From assembly GCA_041592135.1 (NCBI GenBank), contig JBFHQR010000033.1: DNA of 19,176 nt; one strand, 5' to 3'. This DNA is from Porticoccus sp041592135. GTDB lineage: Bacteria; Pseudomonadota; Gammaproteobacteria; Pseudomonadales; Porticoccaceae. Each line of letters starts with the position of its first letter. The stretch's first letter is position 1. The notes beneath the pieces were generated by a model, which was given only the letters and a program-made list of their open reading frames with translations, was not told the origin of the DNA and did no database searches. Made by a program: the position numbers and the translations under genes. Shown piece after piece: positions 7,510-15,267 of the stretch.

Positions 7510-7887
7510 GTGAAAAAGACCGCCGCAAAATACCGCACCGTCGTTGCCGCCCTGTTGATGGGCTGGATACTGCTGTGCGGGTTGATGCCCCTGCTGCCCG
7601 ACAAGGGGCCAGATGCGGGCATGGATCACGCTGCCCACCAGATGATGGCGAGCCACCAGGGTGACGGGGCAACGGATGCCGCCGGGGCCTCCCACTGCTG
7701 TGATGCGCTGCAGGGACATCAACTGCCGGTGCAATACCCGTTCATGGATCTGCTGGCCTTTGCCATTGTCGGCTGCCTGCTGTTTTTGCTGGCGGCGGTG
7801 TTGCCGTCGCCCCCGCGGCTTTATTACGCTCCGGTTCCCCCCACCGGGCCTCCCCTGCACCAGCGATATTGTGTCTGGCTGGATTAA
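7510..7887 (+). CDS. Small His/Met/Cys-rich two-helix membrane protein, first cistron of the cus operon
   Basis: I do not recognise a named family. The protein (125 residues from GTG 7510, or 128 from GTG 7501) has a basic start (MKKTAAKYR), a hydrophobic helix (VVAALLMGWILLCGLMPLL), a loop of about 45 residues, a second helix (MDLLAFAIVGCLLFLLAAVL), and a Pro-rich tail. The loop is full of potential soft-metal ligands: MDHAAHQMMASH, then SHCCD, then GHQ, giving five His, three Met and two adjacent Cys. By the positive-inside rule the loop should be periplasmic. The 7501 GTG has AAGG six bases upstream but lies inside the -10 box of the promoter, so an mRNA from that promoter cannot include it. 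I therefore prefer 7510, which would be almost leaderless, or ATG 7558. Its position before the pump genes suggests a metal-binding accessory role, perhaps in place of the absent cusF. That is inference. Confidence 0.6.
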   Translation: MKKTAAKYRTVVAALLMGWILLCGLMPLLPDKGPDAGMDHAAHQMMASHQGDGATDAAGASHCCDALQGHQLPVQYPFMDLLAFAIVGCLLFLLAAVLPSPPRLYYAPVPPTGPPLHQRYCVWLD

Positions 7888-7913
7888 CTAACCTGTAGTT
7901 CCTCGCTTTTATT

Positions 7914-7938
7914 GGCCTGCTTTCGGGCCGGTTTTTCT
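7914..7938 (+). terminator. Possible attenuator between the first cistron and the outer-membrane factor gene
   Basis: GGCCT and GGGCC form a short stem (five pairs, one a G-U) around GCTTTC, followed by GGTTTTTCT. The short stem with five T resembles a leaky intrinsic terminator and lies in the 70-base gap between two co-directional genes. It could reduce expression of the pump relative to the first cistron. Confidence 0.3.
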
Positions 7939-7957
7939 ACTGCTGTGAGCGAACACT

Positions 7958-9232
7958 ATGTACAGGTTAACCCATTCATTTTGGCTGTTGCTTCTCGCCA
8001 CCCTGGTGCCCCTCGGGGTATCCGCCGCAACCCTGACCCTGCCCCGGGCCGAGCAGATCGCCCTGGCGCAGGACCTGGGGCTGCAGGCGGATTCCGAGCA
8101 ATCACTGGCGCTGCGGGAAGAGGCGACCTTCGCGGGGCAATTGCCCGATCCCCAGTTGATCCTCTCCAGTGCCAACCTGCCGGTGGACACCTGGGATATC
8201 GACCAGGAGCCGATGACCCAGTTAAAAGTCGGCGTGCGCCAGCAGTTCCCGGCGGGTGATACCCGGGCGCTGCGGCAGCAGAAAATGGTGGCCCAGTCCG
8301 ACCAGGTGGAGGCCGAGCGGGGTGACGCCGCCCTGCAGTTGCGCCAGCAGATCCGCCAGCACTGGTTTGCTCTGGCGGGTTGGTCCCGCAGTCGGCAGCT
8401 GTTGCGGGATTACCGCCCCGTGTTTGAACAGCTGGTGGAGGTCACCCTGTCTTTTTACAAGACCGGCCGGAAACACCAGCAGGACTATTTGCGGGCCAAG
8501 CTGCTGCTGGGCCAGCTGGATAACCGGCTGCTGGCGGCGGACAGGCAGCTCGCCGTGGAGCGGGCCTGGTTGTCCCGCTGGCTCGGTGACGCCGCCTACG
8601 GCGAGCTGGACAGCCAGTGGCCGGAACACTGGCTGGCGCCCGTTGCCGGGCCGGTGGCCAGCGGCCACCCGAGACTGTTGGCCAGCGATTACCGGGTTCG
8701 TCAGCAGGCGGCACAACTGGATATTGCGGGGGAGCGCTACAAGCCCAACTGGGGGCTGGAGATGAGTTACGCCCGCCGCGAGGCGGAAGATATGGCGGGC
8801 GACCGCTTGCCGGACTTCTTTTCCGCCGCCATCACCGTCGACCTGCCGCTGTTTACCGCCAATCGCCAGGATCGCCAGTACCGGGCGGAAAAACACCGCC
8901 TGGAGGCGATGCGGATCAGCCGCGCCGATCTGCTGGCGGAAATGAATGCCTCGCTGGTCAGCGGTCTCGCCCAGGTGCGCGAACTGCAGCGCAGCCTGGC
9001 GCTGTACCGGGAGCAGTTGCTGGCGCTGGGCGAACGGCAGGCGGATGCCGCCTTGCAGGCCTACCGCAGCGACGCCGCGGACTTTGCCGATGTGATGCAG
9101 TCCTCCAGTGTGCGGCTGGAGCTGGAGCTGGATTACCAGCAGACCCTGCAGCGCTATTACCAATCCCTGGCAGGGGTCTACTACCTGCTGCCCGAGCAGT
9201 CCCCCACCGAGGAGGGTAGCCGTTATGAATAA
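7958..9232 (+). CDS. cusC: TolC/CusC-type outer-membrane factor of the copper/silver RND pump
   Basis: A 424-residue outer-membrane efflux protein of the TolC superfamily, which forms the trimeric exit duct of tripartite pumps. It starts with a signal peptide (SFWLLLLATLVPLGVSA, cut near residue 23). The mature protein has two OEP-type repeats: LPRAEQIALAQDLGLQA and the long helices after LPDPQLILSSANLPVD, then a second helical half from about residue 230 (DYRVRQQAAQLDIAGERYKPNWGLEMSYA, split by a turn) to the end. The phrase GQLPDPQL is common in the CzcC/CusC group. Unlike E. coli CusC there is no lipobox cysteine at the signal cleavage site, so it is probably not acylated. The gene overlaps the next one by eight bases. 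The ribosome binding site is weak (GAG ten bases upstream). The pump role is assigned mainly from context with CusB and CusA. Confidence 0.85.
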   Translation: MYRLTHSFWLLLLATLVPLGVSAATLTLPRAEQIALAQDLGLQADSEQSLALREEATFAGQLPDPQLILSSANLPVDTWDIDQEPMTQLKVGVRQQFPAGDTRALRQQKMVAQSDQVEAERGDAALQLRQQIRQHWFALAGWSRSRQLLRDYRPVFEQLVEVTLSFYKTGRKHQQDYLRAKLLLGQLDNRLLAADRQLAVERAWLSRWLGDAAYGELDSQWPEHWLAPVAGPVASGHPRLLASDYRVRQQAAQLDIAGERYKPNWGLEMSYARREAEDMAGDRLPDFFSAAITVDLPLFTANRQDRQYRAEKHRLEAMRISRADLLAEMNASLVSGLAQVRELQRSLALYREQLLALGERQADAALQAYRSDAADFADVMQSSSVRLELELDYQQTLQRYYQSLAGVYYLLPEQSPTEEGSRYE

Positions 9233-10436
9233 GTTGTTGTTGTCGATTGTTGTCGTGCTGGTGGCCCTGGGCGGTTACTGGCTGGGTGGCGGTTTTGCCC
9301 GGCCGGGCATGGGGTCGGGTGAGTCCGCTGCGGAGCGAGAGCCGCTTTACTGGGTGGCGCCCATGGACCCCAACTTCCGCCGGGATCAGCCCGGCAAATC
9401 GCCCATGGGTATGGACCTGGTGCCGGTCTATGAGGCGCCGCAGGGGGATGTGAGCATTAGCCCCGCGGTGCAGCAGAACCTCGGTGTTCGAATCGGCTCG
9501 GTCACCTCCGGACCACTGGCCCGGCTGATCACGACGGTGGGCTACATCCAGCTGGACGAGGAACAGCTCAGTCATGTGCACACCCGGGTGGACGGTTGGG
9601 TGGAGCGGCTGGCGGTGTCCAGCGTCGGCGATCGGGTGAGCCAGGGCGATCCGCTGTTCGCGCTGTACTCCCCGGCCCTGGTCAATGTCCAGGAGGACTA
9701 TCTGGCGGCGCGGCGCAGCAACAGTCGGGGTTTGATCGATGCCTCCCGCCAGCGCCTGCTGTCCCTGGGGCTGGATGCCGGGCATATCGCGGCACTGGAA
9801 AAAAGTGGCCGGGCGCAACAGGCTGTTCTGTTTACCGCCCCGCGCAGCGGCATTCTCACCGGGCTCAAGGTGCGCGAGGGGATGTTTGTGACGCCGTCAC
9901 TGGAGATGATGGCCATCGGTCGGCTGGACAGCGTCTGGGTGATCGCCGAAGTGCTCGAGCGCCAGGCGGGCTGGCTGGCGCCGGGCCAGCCGGTCAGCAT
10001 GACCCTGGCCAGCTATCCCGGTGAGGTCTGGTCCGGGCAGGTGGAATATATCTACCCGGAACTGAACGAGATGACCCGCACCACCCAGTTGCGGATCCGC
10101 TTCGACAACGCCGACTGGCGGCTGCGCCCCAATATGTACGCGCAACTGGACATCCAGGCCGGCGACGGTCGGGCGCGGTTGTCGGTGCCGCGGGAGGCGG
10201 TGATTCGCGGCAGCAAGGTGGACCGGGTGGTGATGCGCATGGCCGGGGGCAGTTATCGCTCGGTGCCGGTCAGGACCGGCATGGAAAGTGCCGACCGGGT
10301 GGAAATTCTCGACGGTCTGCGGGAGGGCGATGAGGTGGTGGTGTCCGGTCAGTTCCTGATCGATTCCGAATCCAATCTCGATGCCGAGCTGGAGCGCATG
10401 GGCGAAGCTGGCGCAAGCCACACGCACCAGCACTGA
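9225..10436 (+). CDS. cusB: CusB-type periplasmic adaptor (membrane fusion protein)
   Basis: A 403-residue adaptor linking the RND pump to the outer-membrane duct. A single N-terminal membrane anchor (LLLSIVVVLVALGGYWLGG) is followed by a heavy-metal-binding motif, VAPMDPNFRRDQPGKSPMGM. Its methionines 47, 61 and 63 lie at nearly the same spacing as the copper-binding methionines 49, 64 and 66 of E. coli CusB. Next come the barrel-sandwich/lipoyl halves (HVHTRVDGWVERLAV and TAPRSGILTGLKVREG) around a short helical hairpin, then the beta-barrel and membrane-proximal domains (LRPNMYAQLDIQ and VVVSGQFLIDSESNLDAEL). The C-terminus is His-rich (SHTHQH). The ATG at 9225 has GGAGG nine bases upstream, and the start lies inside the end of the preceding gene, so the two are coupled. 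Cu(I)/Ag(I) specificity follows from the motif and from the adjacent CusA-like pump. Confidence 0.93.
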   Translation: MNKLLLSIVVVLVALGGYWLGGGFARPGMGSGESAAEREPLYWVAPMDPNFRRDQPGKSPMGMDLVPVYEAPQGDVSISPAVQQNLGVRIGSVTSGPLARLITTVGYIQLDEEQLSHVHTRVDGWVERLAVSSVGDRVSQGDPLFALYSPALVNVQEDYLAARRSNSRGLIDASRQRLLSLGLDAGHIAALEKSGRAQQAVLFTAPRSGILTGLKVREGMFVTPSLEMMAIGRLDSVWVIAEVLERQAGWLAPGQPVSMTLASYPGEVWSGQVEYIYPELNEMTRTTQLRIRFDNADWRLRPNMYAQLDIQAGDGRARLSVPREAVIRGSKVDRVVMRMAGGSYRSVPVRTGMESADRVEILDGLREGDEVVVSGQFLIDSESNLDAELERMGEAGASHTHQH

Positions 10437-10446
10437 GGGGGCAGTC

Positions 10447-13400
10447 ATGATCAATCGCGTTATCAACTGGTCGCTCCAGAACCCGATCATCGTGCTGCTG
10501 CTGGCCGCGCTGCTGTCTGTGGGTGGACTGTACTCCCTGCGCCACACCCCGGTGGATGCCATTCCGGATCTGTCCGATGTACAGGTCATCATCAAGACCC
10601 GCTTTCCGGGTCAGGCGCCCCAGGTGGTGCAGGACCAGGTGACCTATCCCCTGACCACCGCCATGCTGTCGGTGCCCAAGGCGGTGACGGTGCGCGGCTA
10701 CTCCTTCTTCGGTGACTCCTACGTCTATGTGATTTTCGAGGACGGCACCGATCTCTACTGGGCCCGCTCCCGGGTGCTGGAATACCTGAGCCAGGTGGCC
10801 GGGGATATGCCCGCCGGGGTCAAGCCCCAGCTGGGACCGGACGCCACCGGCGTCGGCTGGGTGTACGCCTACGCCCTGGTGGATCGCAGCGGCCAGCACG
10901 ATCTGGCACAGCTGCGCAGCCTGCAGGACTGGTTCCTCAAGTATGAACTGCAGACCGTGCCGGGGGTGTCCGAAATCGCCACCGTCGGCGGCATGGTGCG
11001 GCAGTACCAGGTGGTGGTGGACCCCAACAAGCTGCGGGCCTACAACCTGCCGCTGGCCCATATCAGCAATGCCATCCAGCACGCCAACCAGGAGGTGGGG
11101 GCCTCGGTGGTGGAGTTGGCGGAAGCGGAATACATGGTGCGCGCCAGCGGTTATTTACAGGGGGTCAAGGATATCGCCCAGATACCCCTGGGGCTGAATG
11201 ACCGGGGTACGCCCCTGACCCTGGGGGATGTCGCCGATATCACGGTGGGCCCACAGTTGCGCCGCGGGGTAGCCGACCTCAATGGCGAGGGTGAAGTGGT
11301 GGGCGGCATTGTGGTGATGCGCTTCGGCGAGAGCGCCCAGAAAACCATTGCCGGGGTGAAGCAAAAGCTCGAGACGCTGAAGGCCAGCCTGCCGGAGGGG
11401 GTGGAGTTTGTCACCACCTACGACCGCTCGTCGCTGATCGAGCGGGCCACCGATAACCTGTATCAAAAACTGATCGAGGAATTCCTCGCGGTGACGGTGA
11501 TCTGCGCGCTGTTCCTCTACCATTTCCGCTCGGCGCTGGTGGTGATTTTCAGCCTGCCGGTGGGCATTCTGGCGGCCTTCGCGGTGATGCACCAGCAGGG
11601 CCTGAACGCCAATATCATGTCCCTGGGGGGTATCGCCATCGCCATCGGTGCCATGGTGGACGGCGCCATCGTGATGATCGAAAACGTCCACAAACATCTG
11701 GAGAGGAAACGGGAGGGCGACCATCACTGGGAGTTGGTGCGCAGGGCCACCGAGGAGGTGGGCAAACCGCTGTTCTTCTCGCTGCTGGTGATTACCCTCA
11801 GTTTCCTGCCGGTCTTTACCCTCGAGGCCCAGGAGGGGCGGCTGTTCGCGCCGCTGGCCTTCACCAAGACCTACGCCATGGCCGCCGCCGCCGGCCTGTC
11901 GATCACCCTGGTGCCGGTGTTGATGGGTTACCTGATCCGCGGGCAGGTGCTGCCGGAGCACCACAACCCCCTCAACCGGGTGCTGGCGGCGGCCTATCGC
12001 CCGCTGATCCATTGGGTGCTGGGGCACACCAGGACGGTGCTGGGGGCTGCCCTGATCCTGCTGCTGCTCGGCGCCTGGCCGGTCAGCCGACTCGGCAGTG
12101 AGTTCATGCCGCCCCTGGACGAGGGCGACCTGATGTACATGCCCACCACCTACGCCGGGATTTCCATCGGCAAGGCGCGGCAATTGTTGCAGCAGACCGA
12201 CAAGCTGATTCGCACTGTGCCCGAGGTGGAGACGGTGTTCGGCAAGGTGGGGCGGGCGGAGACGGCCACCGATCCGGCACCGCTCACCATGATCGAGACT
12301 TTCGTGCAGCTGAAACCCCGCGAGCAGTGGCGACCGGGGCTCACCCCCGAGGCGTTGCGCCGGGAACTGGACGGCCTGATCCGCTTCCCCGGCCTCACCA
12401 ACGCCTGGGTGATGCCCATCAAAACCCGCATCGACATGCTGGCCACCGGCATCAAGACCCCGGTGGGGGTGAAGGTCTCCGGCCCGGACCTGCTGGAGAT
12501 AGAGCGGATCGGCAAGCAACTGGAGCAGCTGTTGCCCCAGGTGCAGGGCACCGCGTCGGTCTATTCCGAGCGGGTCGCCGGTGGCCGCTACATCAAGATC
12601 GACATTGACCGCCAGCAGGCGGCCCGCTACGGGCTGAATATCGACGATGTGCAGGGGGTGGTGCGCACCGCCATCGGTGGCATGAACGTCACCGAGACCG
12701 TGGAGGGGCTGGAGCGCTACCCGGTCAATTTGCGCTACCCGCAAAACTACCGCGGTTCGGTGGAACAGTTGCGCCTGTTGCCGCTGGTGACCGGCATGAA
12801 CCAGCGCATTGCCCTGGCCGATGTGGCCAATATTTACGTGGCGGATGGGCCGCCGGCCATCAAGAGTGAAAACGCCCGGCTCAATGGCTGGACCTTTGTG
12901 GATATCAGCGGTCGCGACCTCGGTTCCTATGTGGCCGAGGCCCAGCGGGTGGTCGGCGAGCAAGTGGTGTTGCCGCCGGGCTATGCCATCAACTGGTCCG
13001 GTCAATATGAATACATGCTGCGGGCCAAGGAACGGCTGGCCACGGTGGTACCGCTGACGCTGTTGATCATCATGGGGCTGCTGTACCTCAATTTTCGCAG
13101 CCTGTTTGAGGTGCTGGTGATTATGGGCACCATTCCGTTCGCGCTGCTCGGCGGTTTCTGGCTGATGTACTGGCTGGGCTACGACCTGTCGGTTGCCGTG
13201 GGTGTCGGTTTCATTGCCCTGGCGGGGGTCGCCGTGGAGATCGGCGTGCTGATGCTGGTGTATATCAACCAGTCCTGTCGGCGTCTCCGCGAGACTGTGG
13301 CCGCGGAAGGCCGGGTGTTTACTTATGCGGATTTGCAGACGGCGGTATTCGACGGTGCCCGGCAGCGGGTGCGGCCGATCATGATGACCTTTTCCGCCAT

Positions 13401-13590
13401 CGTGGCCGGCCTGGTGCCGATCATGCTGGGCGGAGGCGCCGGCTCGGAGGTGATGCAGCGCATTGCCGGGCCGATGATCGGCGGTATGCTGACCACGCTG
13501 GTGCTGACCCTGCTGGTGATTCCCGCCTGTTATTTGGTTTGGAAGGGGCGGGGACTGGAAAGGACGCCGCTATCGCCATCCCGGACTTGA
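10447..13590 (+). CDS. cusA: CusA-type heavy-metal RND efflux pump (Cu(I)/Ag(I))
   Basis: An inner-membrane proton-driven pump of 1047 residues, the same length as E. coli CusA. Diagnostic stretches are PVDAIPDLSDVQVIIKT near the N-terminus, GLNANIMSLGGIAIAIGAMV with proton-relay Asp405 directly after it, and MPPLDEGDLMYMP. The three periplasmic metal-binding methionines are kept: M565, M615 and M664 align with E. coli M573, M623 and M672 at a constant offset of eight, and E617 aligns with E625. This supports monovalent copper/silver export rather than Zn/Co/Cd (CzcA). Twelve membrane helices and two large periplasmic loops are evident from hydrophobicity. ATG 10447 has GAGGGGG five bases upstream; the frame extends further left, but only into cusB. 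It is the last gene of the operon, and its stop codon overlaps the next promoter. Confidence 0.96.
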   Translation: MINRVINWSLQNPIIVLLLAALLSVGGLYSLRHTPVDAIPDLSDVQVIIKTRFPGQAPQVVQDQVTYPLTTAMLSVPKAVTVRGYSFFGDSYVYVIFEDGTDLYWARSRVLEYLSQVAGDMPAGVKPQLGPDATGVGWVYAYALVDRSGQHDLAQLRSLQDWFLKYELQTVPGVSEIATVGGMVRQYQVVVDPNKLRAYNLPLAHISNAIQHANQEVGASVVELAEAEYMVRASGYLQGVKDIAQIPLGLNDRGTPLTLGDVADITVGPQLRRGVADLNGEGEVVGGIVVMRFGESAQKTIAGVKQKLETLKASLPEGVEFVTTYDRSSLIERATDNLYQKLIEEFLAVTVICALFLYHFRSALVVIFSLPVGILAAFAVMHQQGLNANIMSLGGIAIAIGAMVDGAIVMIENVHKHLERKREGDHHWELVRRATEEVGKPLFFSLLVITLSFLPVFTLEAQEGRLFAPLAFTKTYAMAAAAGLSITLVPVLMGYLIRGQVLPEHHNPLNRVLAAAYRPLIHWVLGHTRTVLGAALILLLLGAWPVSRLGSEFMPPLDEGDLMYMPTTYAGISIGKARQLLQQTDKLIRTVPEVETVFGKVGRAETATDPAPLTMIETFVQLKPREQWRPGLTPEALRRELDGLIRFPGLTNAWVMPIKTRIDMLATGIKTPVGVKVSGPDLLEIERIGKQLEQLLPQVQGTASVYSERVAGGRYIKIDIDRQQAARYGLNIDDVQGVVRTAIGGMNVTETVEGLERYPVNLRYPQNYRGSVEQLRLLPLVTGMNQRIALADVANIYVADGPPAIKSENARLNGWTFVDISGRDLGSYVAEAQRVVGEQVVLPPGYAINWSGQYEYMLRAKERLATVVPLTLLIIMGLLYLNFRSLFEVLVIMGTIPFALLGGFWLMYWLGYDLSVAVGVGFIALAGVAVEIGVLMLVYINQSCRRLRETVAAEGRVFTYADLQTAVFDGARQRVRPIMMTFSAIVAGLVPIMLGGGAGSEVMQRIAGPMIGGMLTTLVLTLLVIPACYLVWKGRGLERTPLSPSRT

Positions 13591-13617
13591 CCTTATAGTA
13601 AGTATAAGGTTTAGGCT
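13587..13617 (+). promoter_or_regulatory. CueR-type promoter with perfect dyad, in front of the cueR-like gene
   Basis: TTGACC (13587-13592) and TAGGCT (13612-13617) are 19 bases apart. ACCTTATA (13590-13597) and TATAAGGT (13603-13610) are perfect inverted arms around GTAAG, giving a 21-base operator of the form seen for CueR and other MerR-family copper regulators. The -35 box includes the TGA stop of cusA. The site predicts autoregulation of the regulator gene and metal induction of the downstream permease. Confidence 0.85.
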
Positions 13618-13641
13618 TGCGGCAAATCTGTAGAGGTGACC

Positions 13642-14037
13642 ATGAAAATCAGCGAGGTAGCCGGTCGTACCGGCCTGGATGCCAAAACCATTCGCTATTA
13701 CGAGAGCATTGGCCTGGTCGATTCGCCCCAGCGGCAGGGAAACGGTTACCGGGATTATTCGGATCAGAATGTCCGCCAGCTGTGGTTTTTGCGCCACGCC
13801 CGGCAGTTCGGGTTTTCCATCGACCAGTGCCGGGTACTGCTGGCGCTGTGGGCCAACCCCAGGCGCCGCAGCGCGGAGGTGCACCAGCTGGTGACCGAGA
13901 AGGTGCGGGATATCGACCGCCATATTCGCGAACTGAATGAGATGAAAGACATGCTCAGCACACTGCTGGCACAGTGTCCGGGGGATGACAGCCCCCACTG
14001 TGCCATTATCAACAAACTCGCCACCGACTCGGAGTGA
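13642..14037 (+). CDS. cueR: CueR-like MerR-family copper/silver-responsive regulator
   Basis: A 131-residue transcriptional activator. Residues 1-70 form the winged helix-turn-helix domain of MerR proteins (MKISEVAGRTGLDAKTIRYY, then GYRDYS). A long dimerisation helix (about 79-110) follows, then the metal loop CPGDDSPHC with Cys112 and Cys120, the two copper ligands of CueR at identical numbering. Ser77 is present, the residue that marks sensors of +1 ions (copper, silver, gold); Zn and Hg sensors have Cys there. The C-terminus is shorter than in E. coli CueR and lacks its CCHH tail. ATG 13642 has GAGG five bases upstream; the GTG two codons earlier overlaps that site. It sits directly behind its own operator and eight coding-strand bases ahead of the permease start, forming a two-gene unit. 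It likely controls both promoters in this island. Confidence 0.93.
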   Translation: MKISEVAGRTGLDAKTIRYYESIGLVDSPQRQGNGYRDYSDQNVRQLWFLRHARQFGFSIDQCRVLLALWANPRRRSAEVHQLVTEKVRDIDRHIRELNEMKDMLSTLLAQCPGDDSPHCAIINKLATDSE

Positions 14038-14042
14038 ACCCC

Positions 14043-15188
14043 ATGGGCGACTGCTGTAACCACGACAAGCCCGTACCATCACCGAAACCGGCCCCGAAGC
14101 CGACCATGCCAAGCGGCTGTTGTGGTCCGGCACCTGCCCAGGGCGAAGCGGGCGGCGCCTGCCACAGTGAAACAGGTCGGCCGGATTATCTGTTGTGGGT
14201 GTCCGGCGTCATTGTGTTGGCCTGTTACGTGCTCTACTGGTTGCTGGATGGTCACCCGGATCTGCCCCGGTGGCTGGTGGTGATGACCTCCGGGGTCTAC
14301 GAACTGATCAACCGCATGTGGTGGGGCCTGTTGGCGGCAGTGTTGTTTGTCGGCCTGCTCGACCGGGTGCCCCGGGATCTGGTGATGTCCGCCCTCGGCC
14401 GGGGCGGCACGGTGGGCGGCATTGCCCGGGCAACGCTGGCCGGGCTGATGCTGGACCTGTGCAGCCACGGCATCCTCATGGTCGGTACCAAACTCTACCA
14501 GCGCGGCGCCAGCCTCGGCCAGTTGATGGCCTTCCTGATCGCCAGCCCCTGGAACTCCCTGTCGCTGACCATCATCCTGGTGGCCTTGATCGGCTTTGGC
14601 TGGACCCTGGCCTTTATCCTGCTATCGATGGCCATCGGCGTGGTCACCGGGCTGGTGTTCGACCGACTGGTGAGCCGGGGGGTGTTGCCTGCCAACCCCC
14701 ACACCGATGGCCAGAACGGCAATGGTGCCAGTCTGGGCGCTCAGTTATTGGCGGCCCTGAAAACCATCAAGGTGACCCCCGGGGGGCTGTTGAACTTGCT
14801 GAAGGACGGGGTTCGGGATTCGAAGATGGTGTTCCGCTGGCTGTTTTTCGGCATCGTGCTGGCCACCGCCATCCGCGCCTTTGTGCCCATGGATACCTAC
14901 CAGACCCTGTTCGGGCCGACGTTGATGGGCCTGCTGCTGACCATGGTGGCGGCCACCATTATCGAGGTCTGCTCCGAGGGTTCCACGCCCATCGCGGCGG
15001 ATATCGTCACCCGCGCCGCCGCGCCGGGCAACGGCTTTGCCTTCCTGATGGCGGGGGTGGCCACCGACTACACCGAGGTGATGGTGATCCGCGATTTGAC
15101 CAGGTCCTGGAAAATAGCCCTGTTCCTGCCGCTGGTGTCGCTGCCGCAGGTGCTGGTGGTGGGGTGGATTTTGAATCAATTGGGTTAG
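14043..15188 (+). CDS. SO_0444-family Cu/Zn efflux permease
   Basis: A 381-residue polytopic membrane protein of the ArsP_1/DUF318 permease superfamily, closest by pattern to the SO_0444-type Cu/Zn efflux transporters. The N-terminal 45 residues are a soluble tail rich in Cys and Pro: C4-C5, C26-C27 and C40-H41, a likely metal-gathering segment. Two bundles of helices follow. The first holds LDLCSHGILMVGTKLYQRG and SPWNSLSLTIILVALIGFGW. The second holds EVCSEGSTPIAADI and GVATDYTEVMVIRDL. The repeated C-S-[HE]-G-x-x motifs in the two halves look like internally duplicated transport sites. ATG 14043 has GGAG eight bases upstream, inside the end of the regulator gene, so the two are translationally linked. 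Metal export is assigned from family and from the CueR context; the exact ion is not shown by the sequence. Confidence 0.87.
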   Translation: MGDCCNHDKPVPSPKPAPKPTMPSGCCGPAPAQGEAGGACHSETGRPDYLLWVSGVIVLACYVLYWLLDGHPDLPRWLVVMTSGVYELINRMWWGLLAAVLFVGLLDRVPRDLVMSALGRGGTVGGIARATLAGLMLDLCSHGILMVGTKLYQRGASLGQLMAFLIASPWNSLSLTIILVALIGFGWTLAFILLSMAIGVVTGLVFDRLVSRGVLPANPHTDGQNGNGASLGAQLLAALKTIKVTPGGLLNLLKDGVRDSKMVFRWLFFGIVLATAIRAFVPMDTYQTLFGPTLMGLLLTMVAATIIEVCSEGSTPIAADIVTRAAAPGNGFAFLMAGVATDYTEVMVIRDLTRSWKIALFLPLVSLPQVLVVGWILNQLG

Positions 15189-15240
15189 ACGGTGGTTCTT
15201 GATGGCAGCTGTGACTGTCGCTGATTTTCTCTCCACTGGT

Positions 15241-15267
15241 TTGTCACTTTTCTTTGCGTGCCCAAAG
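15241..15267 (+). repeat. Left inverted end of the element
   Basis: TTGTCACTTTTCTTTG followed by CG and TGCCCAAAG. It matches the reverse complement of 15735-15761 at 25 of 27 positions. Confidence 0.7.

Noticed and set aside
11155..13005. 616-codon minus-strand frame inside cusA
   Set aside because: It is fully antisense to cusA, which has conserved catalytic and metal-binding residues throughout. The His/Gln/Arg-rich composition indicates a shadow frame.
10447..13590. CzcA-type (Zn/Co/Cd) rather than CusA-type pump
   Set aside because: The three CusA methionines and the GAMVDGAIVM form of the fourth helix are present, and the neighbouring regulator has the monovalent-ion residue Ser77.
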